Shown here: piece by piece, positions 42,038 through 55,590 of the stretch
Layout: each line of letters starts with the position of its first letter
How positions within the stretch are numbered: position 1 is the first letter of the stretch
Assembly: GCA_947650285.1 (NCBI GenBank)
Contig: CANTFL010001321.1
Coordinates: forward strand, 1 to 64,000
DNA: 64,000 nt
Direction: 5' to 3'
Source of the DNA: Hyaloperonospora brassicae
Taxonomy: Eukaryota > Oomycota > Peronosporomycetes > Peronosporales > Peronosporaceae
Position numbers and translations under genes: made by a program
The notes under the pieces: model-generated
Told to the model about the DNA's origin: nothing
Databases searched by the model: none
Seen by the model: only the letters and a program-made list of their open reading frames with translations

Positions 42038-42836
42038 CGATCCTATTGTTTCTTGAGATGGACTTACTTAGTTCCTGGTGTGCTGCAAGCAAGTATAATG
42101 AGCAATAAGATCTTGTATATAATGCATGGACGGGTAATTTGTAAGCTTACTACTGCAAAGGTAGACTTGATACGCATAAAAGCTTTTGGTAATTGATGAG
42201 ACGGCTAAACATACATCGAAACCATAAAATAAAAGTTGAAACCTATTTTATCGCCCGTAGGTATGTATTTGCCCCATCGAAGATCAATTAATCGAAGGTG
42301 CTTTCTCAAATAAGTTCGACCGTCGACAAGCGCGCGACGTGCGTCAATCGACCTAAACCAAAAAATTCAGCCAGCCGCAATTCTAACGATTTTTTATTAG
42401 CATTCACTTGCACAGAAATAAAACCATAACGTATATTTTCGCAAAATCGATGATTATCTCAGTCTGGCGACGAGGTATAAATTTAACAGTTTATTATCTA
42501 ATTGAATACTTCACGCTTTTTGTCGTGCCGTAATCTTCACGCTCGCGTCTTGTATAGAGCTTAATGAACAGGTAGATACATTTATGCATATTCACAACAT
42601 CGACCAATCCCGGAGACGGGTGGGTACACACTGGCTACGGGACCGAGAGGATGCGTGGCCAGAGGATAGTGCATAGGCGGTACAAAGACACATATTTGGA
42701 GAGCGCTAACAAAGCCGTACATAGTATTTGCTCGAGTACATATATAAAACCCAAACTCTCTCTCTCATTAGATATATACATATGTATAAACTTCCGCGTA
42801 GATAACATGACGGGTTCCTTCATGTAATTGAAAGCG
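42038..42836. other. intergenic, no gene seen
   Basis: This is AT-rich sequence with short unrecognised frames. No RNA gene was noted. Confidence 0.5.
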
Positions 42837-44075
42837 GATCAGGATGGAGCTATCGAATACCGGTACATCGAAAAGGACGCGATGAAGGGTCATATACTGC
42901 GCTTTGGAATGTAATTCAGTCTGAGCATTCGAGCCTAGCCATTACAAGCCAATCACGTTCGGGTTGTAAGAGGGTTCGGATATCACTTCAGATATACGTA
43001 TTAAATATTTCACGGGCTGAGTGTACGTTCATATCTAGCTCGTACGTACGATCAGCACAAAAAGTAACTCGTTAGCCCCATCGTAAGATTAGTGATGAGC
43101 ATACGCATCGTATTATGTTCTTCAACGGTCTTGTGGGTAGATTCTTTCTTACTCATCTATTCCACCTCAAATTTTTTTGACTCTCAACTAAAGGTCATAT
43201 GTGGCTGAGCGAAGGACGTTAGTAAGAGACAGGATCATGTCAACTTGACGTCCGATTGTTTATCGATGAAACACGAGAGCGGAGGCATTGAGAACATGGT
43301 ATCTAGTATGTCGAGAGCGAGAAACGTTGCTATTCCGATTAAAAGATATTAGAAACGTTCAATCGCTGCGAGAAGACCCGGAGATGATTTGATGAGTGCC
43401 TCATACGAAGGTCACTGTAATAGTGTCAGTTACGATCACCATATACCATAAAATTCCGTATATGCACGGTACGGCTATCTTTCGACATCTCAACATCTTA
43501 GAGACCATAAAACAGCTAGTTTCAATTTTGGTAAAGCGCCATACTGGTATACAGCATAAACCATATTGCACAAATTGCAGGCCTCCTGATAGAACTTCCT
43601 CACATCATGCATTGCTCCATGTTTCGCCATACTGATGTCGTACATCAATCCATTGAAAATCAGTGCGACAAATATGTCGCTTCGTGGCCTAGTCGACTAT
43701 GAGACGTTGGATAACTTTGGTGATTGCCATTCACTGGAGTACCAAGTATATTCCTTGTATCAGTATCTCATCAATAAATCTTAACCTACGATAGTCTCAA
43801 GCATGTTGAGCGCGATACAACTTCAAGGAGATGACTTTGCATCTTACAGTAGTAGCATCCATTACAGTGAAATGAGGCGTAGTGGGAATTTACGATACGA
43901 TAATATAGAAGCTGTGCGATAAAGAATCCACGTACATGATATGGATGACAAATCTGATGCCATCTTGCAATTACCATGGCTCATACGAATATAGTTCATC
44001 GAACCTGGCAAGGTCGTGATGAAGTCTATTGTCCGTTCATTAAATGTACATCGAATTAATTATTTATCGGAGCGC
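42837..44075 (+). repeat. IR2 left arm: decayed gypsy gag-protease sequence
   Basis: 1239 bp repeated in reverse complement at 46344-47582 with no difference found where I compared them. Read left to right it aligns with decayed gag (TATGTCGAGAGCGAGAAACG corresponds to 29041-29060 of the complete element). It then aligns with protease (GCGACAAATATGTCGCTTCG and GACGTTGGATAACTTTGG correspond to about 29409-29465, and GATGACAAATCTGATGCCAT to about 29650). The same gag-protease stretch makes up the IR1 arms, but IR1 and IR2 arms are strongly diverged from each other. Confidence 0.92.
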
Positions 44076-46343
44076 TCACATGGGTGTAACTGCTTCACCA
44101 GAGAGTGCGTTAACATCAGGAAATTGCTAGCAAATCAACTGCGAATAGTCCTGCCAGACATTTTTAAACTGTAATATAGAATTTAAATGTGCAAATGTAA
44201 AATATAATACATATATACGTGAATATAAACTGCATCGGACCGGCCGCGATCAAAGTCAAGTGGTACGTGTATAAAAATGTCGTGAGACACTTACAATTTT
44301 ACCTTAGTTGGTAACGATTCTTAAGTAAATCATAGGATGAAAGATATTTGTGAATTTACTGATATACGGTTTTGATATTTCAGTCGCGAACATGAGTACT
44401 GAGTGAGTTCTGCGACTGAAAACACTATTCACGATTCCAAATAATCCATAATGTTGATAGAATTAAGTAGAGAAATCCAAACTAATCGCAATTGATCGCA
44501 AGATATAAGTCGAATAATACAGTACGTGTTGCTTTACAACAAATATGATCGTGGTATATTTGAGCTCTAATGATGGAACACACAGAAAAGTGTAGGTAAA
44601 ACTGATCTAGTACAATTTGTTGTTTTTTAAAAAAATTAAAAGACCAGTGATTATTTGAGATAAACCTTTGGCCGTCCTACAGTATATAATTTGTCATCAC
44701 TTGTTTGCAGACATCACGCCGTATCAGTCGTTTGAGGGTCGATAGAGATATAGATAAGATTGATCTCAATATACGCAAGAGGGTACGTAGTGTAAAGATC
44801 AAGACTAGATGATTATGGGGTCATATTGGATATAGGCTGCCAGAAATTAATGTATTTTTCACATCGAACATCACATTAATACACTAAGCGCTACAAATTT
44901 TTACAATTGTCGTGATTCCCTAGCTAAAGTTCTAGTCACATCGATTTAAGTCTTCCATGAAAAATTTTTTTGACCCACCCACCAGCAACTAAATAACCAC
45001 AATAGACTTGTGCACCAATATGAACAATCAAGTCCAATTATCATCCCTTTTAAATGGCTACCCCGAACATGAGATAGATCGTTTACCAGATTGATAGACA
45101 AAACCACTTGTCAAAATCCATGGATACTCTATGATCCTTATAATTGATTAAGCATTACATTTTTAATAATTCCGCATATTTTTCATGCTGACGGTACGAA
45201 ATGTATGTCTAAGCATCAAGATCTGATGAGAATGATTAATCTCCTCAAGATACAATACCATGGAGCTTAATTTATATAATTACTATGTACTAATCTCATT
45301 TATATCGGTGTCGGAGACGCTACCGCTGCAGCATTAGGTTTTTTAATGAGCAAGACATACATCGTAGCTTCTTTATTTTACGCATGATGAAGTCTGAAGA
45401 GCAATATGATGATGACTCACCTGCTTAACTAATAGGTTATCAGTTGACACTTCGCCATCATTAATAAATGAATAACATGCAAGTAATCACCGTTTATAAA
45501 AAATTGATTAGAGCCCGTATTTATTCATTTCCATGGATCAGTGCTTGTATCCGGATGCACCTCACTTAAAACATGGTGATTAATACGGTGTATAATTCCA
45601 AAATTCCATGAAAAGTTGTTTAAGTCAATGTCTAAAATGTAAGAGAATACTGCTCAATCAAGATATTGTAATAGAGCACAATATATTGAAGTCGGTAAAG
45701 TTGCGTATAATCTTTTTACAATCAGCAAAATACTTTGACCAGATAGGGCTATGTCCGTATCGTATTTTACGCGTACATCACGATACAGCTACTTTGAACG
45801 AATCCGTTCGCGCAAGGTGTATGTGGTACCATATTAATGACTGAATATCGTACTAATCGACTTCTTGTACGCATTCTTGATTATGTCTGCAACTGATTCG
45901 ATATCTATTACCCTTGTACATTTTACATATGTATATACAGACAAAATACTTATCGGCTGCTTAATTTATATTATACTTCCTTAAGCTATTCGTTCTTTCT
46001 TCTAGCCTAGGCATTTTTTGTTAACGTGTGCTCATTTAGGCATACTATGATGGTGGGTCCGCCACTGGTGTGTATGAATGGCTGGTCATGGTATTTTGCC
46101 AAAAATCCAGATTTTTGGTGTTCTCTCCATTATAACATTCATGCGCGTTAATGCATCAATCAGTGGAGCTAACAATTGATAAAACTTAGTATTATGTGTC
46201 AGCGCATCCTGCTGATATCTGAAACATGCCGCTATCCGTCAAACCTTGATCGTGGAGAAAATAGGGCCATAAACGACTATCCTCGCGAACAATTTTCATG
46301 TCAGACTGTCCCACTCCATATTAGACTATTTACACGCTTGTAT
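44076..46343. other. IR2 spacer, AT-rich, no intact gene
   Basis: 2268 bp between the IR2 arms. No open frame of note was seen. Around 45300-45540 it resembles the reverse complement of the IR1 spacer at about 14130-13910, with decay. Confidence 0.55.
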
Positions 46344-47582
46344 GCGCTCCGATAAATAATTAATTCGATGCACATTTAATGAACGGACAATAGACTTCAT
46401 CACGACCTTGCCGGGTTCGATGAACTATATTCGTATGAGCCATGGTAATTGCAAGATGGCATCAGATTTGTCATCCATATCATGTACGTGGATTCTTTAT
46501 CGCACAGCTTCTATATTATCGTATCGTAAATTCCCACTACGCCTCATTTCACTGTAATGGATGCTACTACTGTAAGATGCAAAGTCATCTCCTTGAAGTT
46601 GTATCGCGCTCAACATGCTTGAGACTATCGTAGGTTAAGATTTATTGATGAGATACTGATACAAGGAATATACTTGGTACTCCAGTGAATGGCAATCACC
46701 AAAGTTATCCAACGTCTCATAGTCGACTAGGCCACGAAGCGACATATTTGTCGCACTGATTTTCAATGGATTGATGTACGACATCAGTATGGCGAAACAT
46801 GGAGCAATGCATGATGTGAGGAAGTTCTATCAGGAGGCCTGCAATTTGTGCAATATGGTTTATGCTGTATACCAGTATGGCGCTTTACCAAAATTGAAAC
46901 TAGCTGTTTTATGGTCTCTAAGATGTTGAGATGTCGAAAGATAGCCGTACCGTGCATATACGGAATTTTATGGTATATGGTGATCGTAACTGACACTATT
47001 ACAGTGACCTTCGTATGAGGCACTCATCAAATCATCTCCGGGTCTTCTCGCAGCGATTGAACGTTTCTAATATCTTTTAATCGGAATAGCAACGTTTCTC
47101 GCTCTCGACATACTAGATACCATGTTCTCAATGCCTCCGCTCTCGTGTTTCATCGATAAACAATCGGACGTCAAGTTGACATGATCCTGTCTCTTACTAA
47201 CGTCCTTCGCTCAGCCACATATGACCTTTAGTTGAGAGTCAAAAAAATTTGAGGTGGAATAGATGAGTAAGAAAGAATCTACCCACAAGACCGTTGAAGA
47301 ACATAATACGATGCGTATGCTCATCACTAATCTTACGATGGGGCTAACGAGTTACTTTTTGTGCTGATCGTACGTACGAGCTAGATATGAACGTACACTC
47401 AGCCCGTGAAATATTTAATACGTATATCTGAAGTGATATCCGAACCCTCTTACAACCCGAACGTGATTGGCTTGTAATGGCTAGGCTCGAATGCTCAGAC
47501 TGAATTACATTCCAAAGCGCAGTATATGACCCTTCATCGCGTCCTTTTCGATGTACCGGTATTCGATAGCTCCATCCTGATC
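46344..47582 (-). repeat. IR2 right arm (reverse complement of 42837-44075)
   Basis: Position x pairs with 90419 minus x with no indel over all 1239 bp. The junctions are sharp: after GATC at 47579-47582 on the outside and before GCGC at 46344-46347 on the inside. Confidence 0.92.
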
Positions 47583-50500
47583 GGTTTTTAATTTAGAATG
47601 GAGTCTTAAAAGACAGCCTTGTAGTCGTGAAGGTCTCAATGAATTTCGTGTCGACAACATTATGTGGTTGGCTGGAGATAGGATGATTTCTTAAAAATTT
47701 GTGACGAGGACGTGTAAGCAAAATATTGTATCTTTAGATTTAAGAATTGGTATTAATTTACATAGCGGGTGATGGCAACCTTCCTTCGTAGTGGTATATT
47801 GCTGCGCCTCCTATCCTCAAGCTGACGCTTTAGCGACCAAATCACTTCTTGCAAGAATCTTCCTACCCCAGATCAAACTATATGGATAGATGCATATTTT
47901 TATGGATGAAAGTTGCCGCTCCTCATGCGAATATATGCTCGTTAAGCTCATTATAAAAAAAGAATGTCACTAATATATGGCACAACGACCGTCAAGTGCT
48001 CTCATCAGACGCAACGTGGTCCGGAGCATCCTTCAAATGGACGCGTCTTTTTCACGCAATGTGGAATCCTTTAACAAAATCCGGACATTTTACTTGGTGG
48101 ACGGGCAAATTATTGAGCAAACCGAGACAGAAAAGAATGAAATGGATGACAGCCCAGAGCCGGGCACCCAGTTGTAAACGTTTGTACAAGAAAGCCTGCA
48201 TTCTAAAATCAAAATGTATCGTTGTACGTAAAATTGATCCGTGTTGTCCTGATGAGGGTTTGCATATGTCAGCCAGTTTTAAAAATGCATTACTTGCATC
48301 AAAATATACATCGGTATGTTAAAACCGACTCTCTTCTCGTTGTGCGTGATTTTGTGATCCAAAGCAGTTTTCGGATTGCATGATGGTCTGTATCAGCTAC
48401 TAAGTAGTATCGTATCAACGGCTGTCGAATGTACCATCAAGAGCTGTAATTTTTAAATTTAAGTTGCCAAGTCATACAGTCAATTCTCACTGCTACGATA
48501 ATATATGCACGGACACTCAATGAACTGCCAATATTACGTTATAATACCAAATCTATCGAAACGTTACTTGTTGTAAATAGATACGACACATAATTATGGT
48601 TGTATATTTTTATCGACACGTGCCACGCCTATCTAGGTATCTATTCTAAAAGCTGTTTTGATGGATAGAAAGACATGTATTTATTAGAGATATTTCACAG
48701 GTATACTATTGTTTCAATATGGGGTTGACTTAGTCCTTTGGATTGGTACGGAACAGCTTTTAATCTTTTTCTTTTCGTTGCATCATTTATATACAACATT
48801 ACACTCTTATAAACGACGACATCTGCTTTATCACCCCATGTTCAATATCTACTGCATCCATGACGCATCATTCGGAAGAATGTAGTATTAAAGTGTGCGA
48901 TATTATAATGAAGCTTTGAATATAAATATGCAATAAACCTCTTTTCGTGGACAGATAGTAACCGGCCTCTTCCAGATTTCATAAAATCTCACGTAAATGA
49001 AGTTTATTGTTAGCGTCCGTATCATTACAAATTCATCGATGGTTATGAAGAATGAGGTAGATATGAAAATTGGAGAGATAGAAACTAGCATTTGCTCAAC
49101 ATTGTTAATTATGGTATAAAACTAATGTGAATGGAGCACAACATATGAACGGCGCGGCACCTTACAGTAAAGTATAATGGATAATGCATGAGATGTAAAA
49201 AAGGTGCTGTATAGTAAGTCGACTTTTATGTGTATTTCTTGACGCAATTGATGCCCGCTGGATCGAAATACCGAGACTTTCAGACGTGTGTACTGTTTGA
49301 CGAAGGTATGCCACTAAATATAGAATTTCTGCTGGTGGCCGTGTCAGCACCACTGCAGTCGTCCTTGGGTCGCACGATACAGTTACATGTAGTATCCTAT
49401 CTACTGTAAAAAGTATTGGTTTTTTTACTTTTCTGCAGTATGAAATGTACGCTATCGATGGTTTCGTCAGATTCATGCCTGAATACGAAGACTTTATCTT
49501 TCACTGAAACAGCGCGCAATTATCGTGCAGCATAAGTTATTATATTAAGATATGTCGCGAAATGGATGGTGTAAATTTATTGGGTATATTTGCACTGTAG
49601 AACCTATTGATGGGTCCTTCAGACATCGGAACTCTGAGCCCACATCAATCAGGCATAATTGTCGACGGGACTAACCTAGTTTTCTGATACGACCTCAACA
49701 TCTTCGTGTACTAGTGCTGATATAGGCTACTACTATGTGCATTAAAGAGCTTGTATCATGTGGCAAAATATATGCGTCGGTCGTCAATGGGTGGTGTAAA
49801 GAGAGCTAATTGGTTCGAACAACTGCCTTATCGTACATTATTGAACGAGCGCGTATTATATACTGAGTTTTTATCCACATCGATTGTAAAATGTCAGCGA
49901 TACCATCAGTCTTCATTCCAGTATGTTTTTACAAATATGTATGGTTAAATGCATGGTATAAATCACTTGGCGTTATTTTTTGCTGGTGCACTTTTATTTT
50001 CCACCATGTGATGTACTTCCCCAGTACTTGTCATACATATGATCTCTTTTTTATAAATTTATCGATTCAGCAAATGACCAAGCTCATGATAGTATTTACA
50101 CGAAATGCGATCATGCTCTTTGGCTGCAAGCTTGTGCGTGATGTTGTTCCGACACATATTTTACGTACATGATCACCGCTTGTTATCAAAGGAAATCATA
50201 TACAGGCGCTTTATAATAATGTAGAGCATGGATAAGTCTTTTCAAATGAGCAAGACGGTGAAATAATGATACAATGGCAGTGGATAGTCTTAATACGTAT
50301 AGACCACCAGATCAAGAATGTTTTTAGATTCAGTTACTGGTCACGACTACTGATGCCGATCATCTGTAATGTTTTCGGTAGAATTTATAAAACTCGGAAC
50401 GTTGAGCACCGACAAATCAGTCAATGCAGACGATCTAGAATTCTTTTGTACTTTTAGAAATTATGCCAACTTTGTACCGATCAAGTCGTATAAGTATATG

Positions 50501-51959
50501 AAGTTATAAGGGTGACTAAATGTCGTCTGTGGTGAAAAGTGGTTCTGACATAGTGTAATTGTCTTCAGAACGTTAATGATTGCAACCAACGTCAAAAACG
50601 TCGTAGCAAATCAGGGACTGCCCGCAACAATAGGCAAAGGTGCAATCGAAGTGTTAATGTATACTCTAATTATAATATTCTATATATACATTTTATGCAC
50701 AAAAATATTTATCCGTATCTCTTTTCGTATTTGTGGTACGTTGTTGCCTATTCACCAGCTTATTTTTGCTTTCTAGTAATGCGTCTTTATTCGCTGCGCT
50801 TTCATCATCATTCCCATAAAACTGATACTTACTTGAGACATTTTGATGTAAGACATGCAAAAATCCTTTTCGCGGATAAACATCGATCGAGTACTCATTA
50901 CTTCTCTACTGGCAGGTTATCCTGACTTGTACGAAAGAAGTGGGTCCGTTTTTCGAAAGGTTAAGTCTGACTATAAGCCGTAGTGAAAATTCTTTAAGTA
51001 CTATGTATGTCTTCATCGGCGCGCCGCTGTCCTTTAAGATGCAGTCGAAAAGGATAAGGCGACATTTCCTTTCCGCACTCAAACGATTTAGGTTTATGCC
51101 TCTCTATTAAGTAATACGCGCATCCTTTCTTACAATATCGAACGCAGCTTCAAAAGTAGACGGACGCAAAAACCTTGTGACTTTGACCTACATTTGTGGT
51201 GTATCACCCTTGTTTTGTTCTGAAAAACTATAATTTGAATTAGTTGAAATATAGCTCAAACAAAAGGAGTCCTGCCTGTGGGAGACGCATTCTACGAACA
51301 GCTAATAAGTTAAATACGACCCAATGTTATAGGAAGGCGAATGATGAGATATCAAAAAAGCCTTGAATTCCCACAAACATCATTTTAGCCACGTGTGAGC
51401 GTTATTTGCATCTGTCGACAAGACCAATTGAGATAGTTGCCATTCTCTTAACGTGATTGTTCGGCACAACGGATACGCGCCCATAAACACCAAACTATTT
51501 CTAGGAGGATGTAAATTCAGATTTCGGATTCCTAAAAAAGGTCGACAAAGTCTATTGTCTTATATTGGTGGCACACTGCTCATATGAATCAATGGCGGAC
51601 TAAATTGGCCGCTGCGAAATAACTTGGGTCGGCTACCTATTAAATTGGTTGTAGAGTTACCATCTTCATTTGTAATGTTGAATCCCTTGCTTGACGGGAG
51701 CGCTCAATAGATGATGCTTGTGGCCGAAGTAAAAAAATGAGTTGGACATCACATTTTGTCTCTTATTACCTGTGCACGCATATCGTCGCTTGCTGTACAT
51801 TCATTTGCATCTCTTCATTAGCTGACCACTCATTTAGTTGACCAATCGTTGGTTATGGTAGCGCTCTCTTTCTCTCTCAGTGTGCCACAATGTCTTCGAT
51901 TGGACAACATTCAAAGATGTGGAGGACGTCACTTTCTGGCAGGAAAAGTGACTGGTGAA
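47583..51959. other. AT-rich intergenic sequence, no gene recognised
   Basis: Frames are short and unassignable. A minus-strand frame of 104 codons (49476-49162) and two overlapping plus-strand frames at 47977-48322 were read without finding a known family. The region probably holds decayed transposon sequence. Confidence 0.55.
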
Positions 51960-52067
51960 CCCCATCACACCAGGGTTTGAAGGTTTAAGTTTCTTGCTGA
52001 CACCGGGTATTGAACCCGATACCTCTAGTATACCTCTGCCAGGTCTACCAGTTAAGCTAAAGCGCTG
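51960..52067 (-). repeat. tRNA-like sequence (pseudo-tRNA or SINE head)
   Basis: On the minus strand TAGCTTAACTGG (52059-52048, A-box-like) and GGTTCAATACC (52016-52006, B-box-like) are 43 bases apart start to start, the spacing of a real tRNA. The T arm (TCGGG/CCCGG around TTCAATA) folds perfectly. The D stem is mispaired, the anticodon stem does not form and the acceptor ends do not pair, so it is not a functional tRNA. Confidence 0.55.
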
Positions 52068-55000
52068 TTGCTCGACCGTGCACTTACAAACTTATGGTAA
52101 TTGTGCTACCATAGCACATTCTAAATACACAGATAACCGAAAGCATACAAACTTTCTTCAAATGCACGATCTGCATCACCTCAAACCAACAAGTAAAACC
52201 TTGCAAATAATTGCAACGAAGCAATCGATCGTCGTGTAGATACAAAATGTGCTAGCCCTTCTTAATTTATACGAGAAATGTACGTTATTTATAGTTTTCG
52301 ATAATGGTAGGCTAAAATTAAACGCAAATACGCTTAAGCGCATTGCGCTGTCTTTTCGCTAATTGATCAGCCTGGTATACCGGTGCACAAAGCTCCATGA
52401 GTTAGTAGACTCTTGAAGTCGTTGTTGCCATTACTAGGTGAGTTTTTGCGTCGTGTAATTTATATTCGAAATCGTGGGGAGAAGTTTTAGATCGAATGAC
52501 TAGGTGGCTCTATGAGGATAATCCTTCGCCTAGCGATGACCTAATACATTCCCCCACGATACATGGTATCATATGTGGTTTATTACGCCTGAGTTGGTAG
52601 AAAAATTCTCTTCGACCATGAAGGAAGTTGATTTGCTCTTAAAGAATCAAAGTTCGCGCTTACTAAACTGGCCGAGGCAGTGGTTTCAGACCATATTTAC
52701 TTCTTTTGTCGCTTTATCCAGACTTTCTCAGCACAACCCTCGAAGGCTACGAGAAATTTGAACTATGTTATTAAATCAGGTACAACGTTAAGAACTTCGG
52801 CTATGCTAATATGCTACCTGTCTATCATAGACGACGATGATGAGCTCGTAGCTCAAGCCAAGCCTGAATTTAATATGTTGATAAGAAGAAGAACATTGCA
52901 CTCTGGATCCGCGAGGCTTAAGTGTCATAGAAATCGTCATGATCTCTTACGAGCATCAGCGTAAGTAATAGGTTGTTCTTTAAGCTCAAAACAGGAACAA
53001 AAGCGTGGGAACTTATGCGCGGCTCATCAGTTCGCGCCTCATATTTCATATAGGATTCGTTGTAACTCAAGACTTCGCGCGCTTCAGCGCCGCCTGACAA
53101 GGCAGATAGCGTAAAATACGCTTTCAATTCGCCATTTCAAACAAATTAAATCAAACTAATAAATTTCGTTCGAAACTTAATGAGCCTGTGAAAACCACGA
53201 ATATTGATCCTCTTTCGACGGCACCGATTTAAGCGTTTTATTGTATCGTAATTAAGCTGCCATTGCCAGAATTGAAGTGTTTTTAGATAAACTTGTTATT
53301 TTGGGATAGGCAGTGAGTTTAGCGATGAATCATAATCAGATTTTAAATAGACGGGACTGACATGGAATGACTGTGGTCCAATCCTTATACAAGCAAATTG
53401 ATAAATATCAATGACGTAAAAGCGTGATTCTATAGACCTTAGAAATGCTGATGGTGAAGGCTACACTGTCTCAAATTTCTGACAAACGGCATGAATGCGC
53501 CGCCATATTTTGTGCGTTAATAGTTATCAAATGGGTTTAGACTTTCCGTTGCACAAACTGCGCCAGGATGGTATGAGCCAAGTACCCGCCACAAACTTAT
53601 TACTATCTTTGACGCGGGACGACGTCGAGTCTTAGTAGACGTGGAGCACCCACTTCAGGAAGTTTTGAGCATAGAATTGTCTTCACATGGTGGAGGCGAG
53701 AAGAGTTTAGCACCTCAGATAGTAATGCTCTATATTTTAAACTTGTGCAAGCCCTGCTATCTCGTCGTAAAAACGACTTTACGTGGGTTTACCTACCCTT
53801 GAATGATATGAATCATTAATAGCAGCAGGTGACTATGCTGAAGGTTGTGTCCTGCAATAAATTCTTCAATATGCTGAAGCTCTAAACGGACTAATTAGGA
53901 GACTATGAGCACTCACTCGGCGATATATTAGCTTGTTAGTGTGCAAAATATTTTGATAAACTACCTATTAAAGGTTTTGACCATTTATAGCGTTGAACGC
54001 TGTTTTGACTGATACATGAGATATTGCGCATCCTAGGTATGGCATGCATGGATAGCTACCAGTCATGGATTGATTTAAAGTTCCATTAAGTAGGCGTAAT
54101 GCACACGGTTCCAATCGGCTCTTTGGATCTTCGTTGACATACCTTCGCTCCAAAAACGCGCTAGTGGCGCGAAATACTGTTCAACTGTTTGATTGTGCAT
54201 AAAATTGGATTGTCAAATCTATAATATTGCAAATCTGTCAACGATTGAAGTCTCGATCAATGCAAATTTACCGATCGTGATACGGAATGTATTCCTCTAA
54301 GTAATAATCATTGTGATACTATTACAATACGGTGGATGAAAGCATTGTTGGCCTAGCGCCAAGACATTCTTTGCCAATATCATATGACATTTGCTATTAG
54401 GTCTGTATAAGTCAACTCAATGAAGCTGGTTGCAAGAGCGATACACCCTTGACACAAAATACATTGGCTCTTGTACAGAGTACCCAATGGTTCGTGCAGC
54501 TCTCACGGACCTTTTTACCTATAATCTGGGCGTTTTAATGTCGCATAAAGAGACCTTAGTGCCGCGAGGCGACGGTTGCAAAATAAAATGCATTCATTAT
54601 CACCGAGAGATAATGGTGTAACAATAAACGACCTAGTCAACTTGAATTACAGTCCATATCTAAGGTTAACTTTACTTTCAGTTGGCTTCTCCTTAAGATT
54701 ATTGTGATGCAACTAGACAATGTGTGGCGTGTAGTTCAGTCAGGCTTGAATGCGATGTGAATTGCCCGACCTTGTGGTAATTAGCCCGGATATAGAGTTG
54801 GATTAATCCTCACGAATGGATGAGTCAGTCTAAATGATTACGTAGTTGACGCTCATCGTTGTTAACGGGACTGCAATTTTCGTAGCACCTTTATATATAT
54901 TACCATTTAGGTAAGAAATCTAAGTATGTGGTGTGTTATTATTCCGCCTGTTTATCTCTCGATAAAGGGCAAGATGATTTTAGATTTTCGTTCCTTGATA

Positions 55001-55411
55001 AAAGGATCGCAATATACGCATTGGCTTTTATTCTGGAAATATGGTGGCGTCATAAACGGATCGTTTCCCACATAACACGCGGCGGAAATATTGTGTGCTT
55101 AAAATAATATATCCATTTAACTCCTGCATTCTGTATAGCAAACTTCCGAATAGCAAGTAGGTTGTTTTTTATGCCCATGTATCGATAATTTGATTTCCAT
55201 TAGGAAATAGAATTTAACGTGTTTAAAAAGAATTTTGTTCGAACGCAATTGTTGCATGTGCCATAATCAGTACATTCAACTTGTACGATTCGTATTTTAG
55301 ATCGCTCATGCCAGACAAATATAATTTGCTGACTGCGGCAGCACCATATGCTTTAAAAGTAATGGATTGGTTGCATCAAGGGTAATGTAATGCCCCGGCC
55401 ACTCTCAATCG
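52068..55411. other. AT-rich intergenic sequence, no gene recognised
   Basis: Only short frames are present. Two overlapping plus-strand frames near 52573-52964 are longer than their surroundings but carry no recognisable domain. Confidence 0.5.
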
Positions 55412-55590
55412 TCTCGTAGGTCATTGTTTTGATGATATCGAATTAATTCACAAACACGCTTTAATGAAACTTTGTCCTTAGTTGTGCAGTGTTAGTGAAG
55501 TCTCGTAGCTTATTGTTTTTGAATATATGGAATTAACCCACAAACACGCTTTAATTAAACGTTGTCCTTAGTTTTGCAGTGTTAGTGAAG
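55412..55590. repeat. 89-bp tandem duplication
   Basis: Two units, 55412-55500 and 55501-55590, share TCTCGTAG at the start, CACAAACACGCTTTAAT in the middle and GCAGTGTTAGTGAAG at the end. They differ at several scattered bases. Confidence 0.85.

Noticed and set aside
43650..43990. Evidence for RIP-like C-to-T mutation in the decayed gag-protease arms
   Set aside because: Transitions are common but transversions and indels are also frequent, and no dinucleotide bias could be counted by eye. RIP is not established in oomycetes.
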